NCBI RefSeq assembly: GCF_033446605.1 | Contig: NZ_JAWQUO010000006.1 | Span: forward strand, 1 to 64,000 | Length of the DNA stretch: 64,000 nt | Direction: 5' to 3' | Origin: Iodobacter sp025352645 | Lineage (GTDB): Bacteria; Pseudomonadota; Gammaproteobacteria; Burkholderiales; Chitinibacteraceae | Notes under the pieces: generated by a model | What the model was told of the DNA's origin: nothing | Databases searched by the model: none | What the model saw: the letters and a program-made list of their open reading frames with translations, nothing else | Shown: positions 61,211-64,000 of the stretch, piece after piece | Layout: the number at the start of each line of letters is the position of its first letter | Position numbering within the stretch: the stretch's first letter is position 1 | Position numbers and translations under genes: made by a program

Positions 61211-61250
61211 AAATAATCTCGCTATTTTTTAAAAAAGCGGGATTATTTTA
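61211..61250 (+). terminator. Terminator after the helicase gene
   Basis: AAATAATCTCGCT / AGCGGGATTATTTT with an ATTTTTTAAAAA centre. It lies 50 bp past the stop codon, and both flanks are A/T rich. Confidence 0.7.
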
Positions 61251-61353
61251 TTAACTGCTTAGCTAGTCACAAGCAAAAACCCAGCCAATTCACACCGCTT
61301 GTTTTTATTATTTTTCGATAAATATTTTTTAGACTTAAGTGCAGCTATTAAAT

Positions 61354-62136
61354 CTAATTAAATTGCGCCACCATTTTTTTAAATTCTGCAGATTCGCGCA
61401 TATTGGCAAGCGTCACCCATATTTGCTTGGCTAATTTTGGATTTCGCGTATAAAAATCGTTTGACATTACTAAATAATAATTTTTATCAACTAGGGGTGG
61501 CACTATTTTTTCTATGCGTTTTGAAAAAACTCGTTTATTCCTCAGCTGCATATCCCCTTCTTTGGTCGGCAATGCCACAGCATCAACCCGGCCCACCATT
61601 AATTTTTTAAAATTAATTTCTGCGCTACGCGTTTGATCATCTACCTTTGCCCCTAACTCTTTCAGCTGTGGAATAACGGCAAAACCAGATTGTGCGCCAA
61701 CAATCCCCCCGTAGGGATTAAGCAGCCGCTCACCGTCCCAATTAATACCACTTCCTTTTAATCTATAAAGGCTATAGCTATCTGAGTGGAGTCTTTGATC
61801 TATATTAGGTTTATTTCCTAACATAGGATAATGACCAATATCTAGTCTTTCTGCGCCAAAGCTAAGGTTAAACGCTCCATCCACATGATTATTTTTTAAT
61901 TCATGTAAACACCTCACCCATGGCAAAGGCCGCATTTCAAATTTTACCTTTAATTTTTTAGCAATCATTTTTAATAAAATAATATCTAAACCCGGCCGAC
62001 CTTTTAAAACCCATGGATATGAGTCTTCTTCCTCATGGCAAAGTACAATATTTTCAGCTTGGCCTGCTGCGGAAGATGGTGCTAAATAAACGGCAAATAA
62101 CGCAACAACCAGTACCTTGCAAAGCTGTAGTTTCAT
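61354..62136 (-). CDS. Periplasmic solute-binding protein (SBP family 3), orphan
   Basis: 260 residues from ATG 62136. Signal peptide KLQLCKVLVVALFAVYLAPSSAAG, then the SBP_bac_3 fold with VLCHEEEDSYPWVLKGRPGLD, DIILLKMIAKKLKVKFEMRPLPW and VDGAFNLSFGAERL. The ligand-pocket pattern differs from typical amino-acid binders. No permease or ATPase gene is adjacent, so it may serve another system or act in sensing. It is distantly like the flytrap domains of the kinase at 41894. Confidence 0.88.
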   Translation of the reverse strand: MKLQLCKVLVVALFAVYLAPSSAAGQAENIVLCHEEEDSYPWVLKGRPGLDIILLKMIAKKLKVKFEMRPLPWVRCLHELKNNHVDGAFNLSFGAERLDIGHYPMLGNKPNIDQRLHSDSYSLYRLKGSGINWDGERLLNPYGGIVGAQSGFAVIPQLKELGAKVDDQTRSAEINFKKLMVGRVDAVALPTKEGDMQLRNKRVFSKRIEKIVPPLVDKNYYLVMSNDFYTRNPKLAKQIWVTLANMRESAEFKKMVAQFN

Positions 62137-62790
62137 GATTACCTCTTGTATCTGTAATGCAATAAACAAGAAACCTTAATCATCTGCACTAAGTGTGTAA
62201 AAAAAGATGCACATCTTTTCCGCCAGAAAAATCTTAACAAAAACGCATATAGAAGATAAATATTTACCATTTTCAGCACATTATAAATGCAACTTTTACA
62301 ATCGATCCTACACTAATAGTCAGCCCAATAACTATTGAAGCGGCTTGCTTTAAAATTGCCACAATCTGGCGTCATAAATTGCCTACGGTTTTCATGTAGA
62401 AGCGCCTCAAAGACTGCGAGAAAATTCCACTCATAGAGTGAGCTGGCTTTGTAGGGGATTACCATCATTGCTATGCCAACTACCTGCAGCCTAGGGCAAG
62501 ATCATAAAATGCATCGGGAATATTTACAATCTAGCAATGCCAATATTTAGGCTTGAATAACCTAGCCCCTGCCGTCGTGTCTATAATACCCGCCCTTTAC
62601 TTAGGCAAAACCCTAGTAAAGCACACACCCGCATATCTAATAGATACACAGTTATCGCCGCTGATTCTTTATAAATAACTATCACATTGCTTCTAAGCCC
62701 CTGAGCTCTGCTAAAATCCAATCCTTGCGCCTTATTAGAATAAGCGAATAAGCATCTACAGGGCCCAGCCCCATCAACAAGGATTCAATC
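62137..62790. other. Gene-free region upstream of fdxA
   Basis: 654 bases with no convincing ORF on either strand. A TATAAT at 62582-62587 and the AT-rich last 100 bases suggest promoters for fdxA. An open minus frame (62682-62921) merely overlaps fdxA on the opposite strand. I saw no tRNA cloverleaf or strong hairpin. Confidence 0.45.
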
Positions 62791-63114
62791 ATGACGTACG
62801 TAGTGACCGACGCCTGTGTGAAATGTAAGTACACAGACTGCGTTGATGTATGCCCAGTGGACTGTTTTAAAGAAGGCCCAAATTTTTTAGTGATCGATCC
62901 CGATGAATGCATCGATTGCACGCTATGCGTTGCAGAATGCCCAGTCGAGGCTATTTATGCCGAAGACGATGTGCCTGCTGATATGCAAGATTACATCGAA
63001 CTGAACGCAGAGATGTCTAAAATATGGCATACCATCGTCGAGAAAAAAGACCCGCTACCTGATCATGAAACATGGTCTACAGTGACTGGCAAGTTCGATC
63101 AAATCGAGCGGTAA
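62791..63114 (+). CDS. fdxA: Seven-iron ferredoxin FdxA
   Basis: 107 residues. CVKCKYTDCVDVCPVDC binds the 3Fe-4S cluster and contributes one Cys to the second; CIDCTLCVAECPVEA binds the 4Fe-4S cluster. The opening MTYVVTDACVKCKYTDCVDV and the C-terminal extension with WHTIVEKKDPLPD match FdxA of proteobacteria and Azotobacter FdI. It is a low-potential electron carrier. AAGGATTC lies upstream of ATG 62791. Confidence 0.96.
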   Translation: MTYVVTDACVKCKYTDCVDVCPVDCFKEGPNFLVIDPDECIDCTLCVAECPVEAIYAEDDVPADMQDYIELNAEMSKIWHTIVEKKDPLPDHETWSTVTGKFDQIER

Positions 63115-63136
63115 GCAGCGCACAGCTAGATAGTGC

Positions 63137-63165
63137 TTGAGATCTACTTACTTATCCGGTATGAT
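63137..63165 (+). promoter_or_regulatory. Sigma-70 promoter of the rpsF operon
   Basis: TTGAGA (63137-63142) and TATGAT (63160-63165) are spaced by 17 bp. Transcription would begin about 63 bp upstream of rpsF. Confidence 0.7.
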
Positions 63166-63235
63166 CCGCCCCTCTTAACAACCCTTGCTTGACCGTAGTC
63201 GCACGCGGCAGGCTTAACATCCATAAGGAGATGTC

Positions 63236-63604
63236 ATGCGACATTACGAAATCGTATTTATCGTGCATCCGGATCAAAGCGAACAGGTTCCAGCGATGAT
63301 TGATCGCTACAAGACCCTGATCACAAACGGTGGCGGTGCTATTCACCGCCTTGAAGACTGGGGCCGTCGTCAGTTAGCTTACCCGATCCAAAAGATCCAC
63401 AAAGCTCACTACGTCATGATGAACGTTGAAATCAGCCAGCTGATTTTGGACGAACTCGAACACGCCTTCAAATTCAATGATGCTGTTCTGCGCCACATCA
63501 CTCTGCGCACAGAAACTGCTGTTGTTGAAGCTTCCCCAATGATGAAGGAAGAGAAGTCCAAGTCCCTGACTACAGCTACTGCCGAAGGCACTGCTGAAGC
63601 CTAA
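63236..63604 (+). CDS. rpsF: 30S ribosomal protein S6
   Basis: 122 residues beginning MRHYEIVFIVHPDQSEQVP. RLEDWGRRQLAYPIQKIHKAHYVMMN is the S6 core, ending with an acidic/Ala tail. It forms a pair with S18 (rpsR) on the small subunit. AAGGAGATGTC precedes the ATG. In the family, S6:S18 can bind its own leader RNA. Confidence 0.97.
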   Translation: MRHYEIVFIVHPDQSEQVPAMIDRYKTLITNGGGAIHRLEDWGRRQLAYPIQKIHKAHYVMMNVEISQLILDELEHAFKFNDAVLRHITLRTETAVVEASPMMKEEKSKSLTTATAEGTAEA

Positions 63605-63662
63605 GGTACGCTTAACGTAGCGAGGCACTTGTGTTTCGCGATCGTTGCACCGGACTACTAAA

Positions 63663-63968
63663 TTGGACAAACGTAACCGAGTACTCATTGACGGTACCGT
63701 TATAAAACGAAGCGAATTACGCCACACCCCTGCGGGAACGCCGGTTTTAGAAATTGTGATCACTCACCTTTCTGAACAGCTTGAAGCAGGCAAACACCGT
63801 AAGGTGGAGTGTGAAGTGTCCATAATGGCACTCGGCGATATTGCAGCAAGGCTTGCGCTTATTTCGATAGGACAACGCTTAGCCAGCAAAGGTTTTATCG
63901 CCGCAAAAAGTAATCGTTATCGTCATGAGCTTGTGTTGCATCTCGAAGAATTTGAATTGTTGAATTGA
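63663..63968 (+). CDS. priB: Primosomal replication protein PriB
   Basis: 101 residues from TTG 63663 with GGA 8 bases upstream; an in-frame TTG at 63645 would add six residues. The OB fold reads NRVLIDGTVIKRSELRHTPAG, VLEIVITHLSEQ and LALISIGQRLASKGFIAAKS. PriB binds single-stranded DNA and helps PriA restart stalled forks. Its place between rpsF and rpsR is the standard one. Confidence 0.93.
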   Translation: MDKRNRVLIDGTVIKRSELRHTPAGTPVLEIVITHLSEQLEAGKHRKVECEVSIMALGDIAARLALISIGQRLASKGFIAAKSNRYRHELVLHLEEFELLN

Positions 63969-63976
63969 GGTTTATC

Positions 63977-64000
63977 ATGTCGCGTCACCTATTCAAGCGG
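63977..64000 (+). CDS. rpsR: 30S ribosomal protein S18 (5' end, cut by the window edge)
   Basis: ATG 63977 with GAGG upstream; eight codons (MSRHLFKR) are in the window. The start and the rpsF-priB-rpsR order give the assignment; the sequence itself is too short to prove it. Confidence 0.8.

Noticed and set aside
1..64000. CRISPR arrays, tRNA and rRNA genes, prophage
   Set aside because: I saw no regularly spaced direct repeats, no cloverleaf, no rRNA sequence, and no cluster of phage structural genes.

Overview
The window is bacterial chromosome, most likely from a betaproteobacterium of the order Neisseriales (Chromobacteriaceae/Chitinibacteraceae type). The grounds are the conserved block metZ ... 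purF-cvpA-SPOR-folC-accD-trpA-trpB-trpF-truA ... fimV, the rpsF-priB-rpsR operon at the right edge, moderate GC, and many short palindromic intergenic repeats. This placement is an inference from gene order and protein character; no search was run. Almost every ORF is intact and core-like. The accessory material lies at the left edge and in the fimbrial region.

Layout. 1-870: edge of an integron-type cassette array, with the tail of an IS110/IS1111-like transposase, a good attC site, a NUDIX hydrolase cassette and a shortened second attC. 1.4-3.1 kb: ettA. 3.6-6.5 kb: a tight four-gene operon of a stand-alone J-domain protein and three proteins I do not recognise. 6.5-16.8 kb: mixed small genes, including a ribbon-helix-helix-like protein, YkgJ, HemG, YejK, two paralogous GNATs flanking a 5'-truncated azoreductase, ArgP-like LysR, YbhB, AraC, DUF4442, a dienoyl-CoA isomerase-like crotonase and a LysE exporter. 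16.9-32 kb: metZ, a COG0523 GTPase behind a striking dyad operator, then the minus-strand purF to fimV block (purine, folate, fatty-acid and tryptophan synthesis, tRNA modification, polar pilus hub). 32-33 kb is AT-rich and gene-free. 33-41.6 kb: dadA, an orphan histidine kinase, recA-recX, a lytic transglycosylase, and a LysR gene divergent from a DsbA-like/NmrA-like pair.

41.9-52.7 kb, all minus strand, is a complete chaperone-usher fimbrial cluster (major pilin, usher, chaperone, tip adhesin, two minor pilins) followed by a BvgA/BvgS-like two-component system. The chaperone gene carries an 11-base G tract (C on the + strand), a strong candidate for on/off phase variation of the fimbria. 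52.9-64 kb: Bcr/CflA exporter, alaS, an NlpD-like lipoprotein, an outer-membrane protein with an internal duplication, a compact UvrD-like helicase, an orphan solute-binding protein, fdxA, and rpsF-priB-rpsR.

Several families of small non-coding repeats are scattered between genes: MITE-like elements with terminal inverted repeats at 10.5 and 57.0 kb, REP-like palindromes at 3.1, 16.0 and 38.1 kb, and others. I saw no rRNA or tRNA gene and no CRISPR array.
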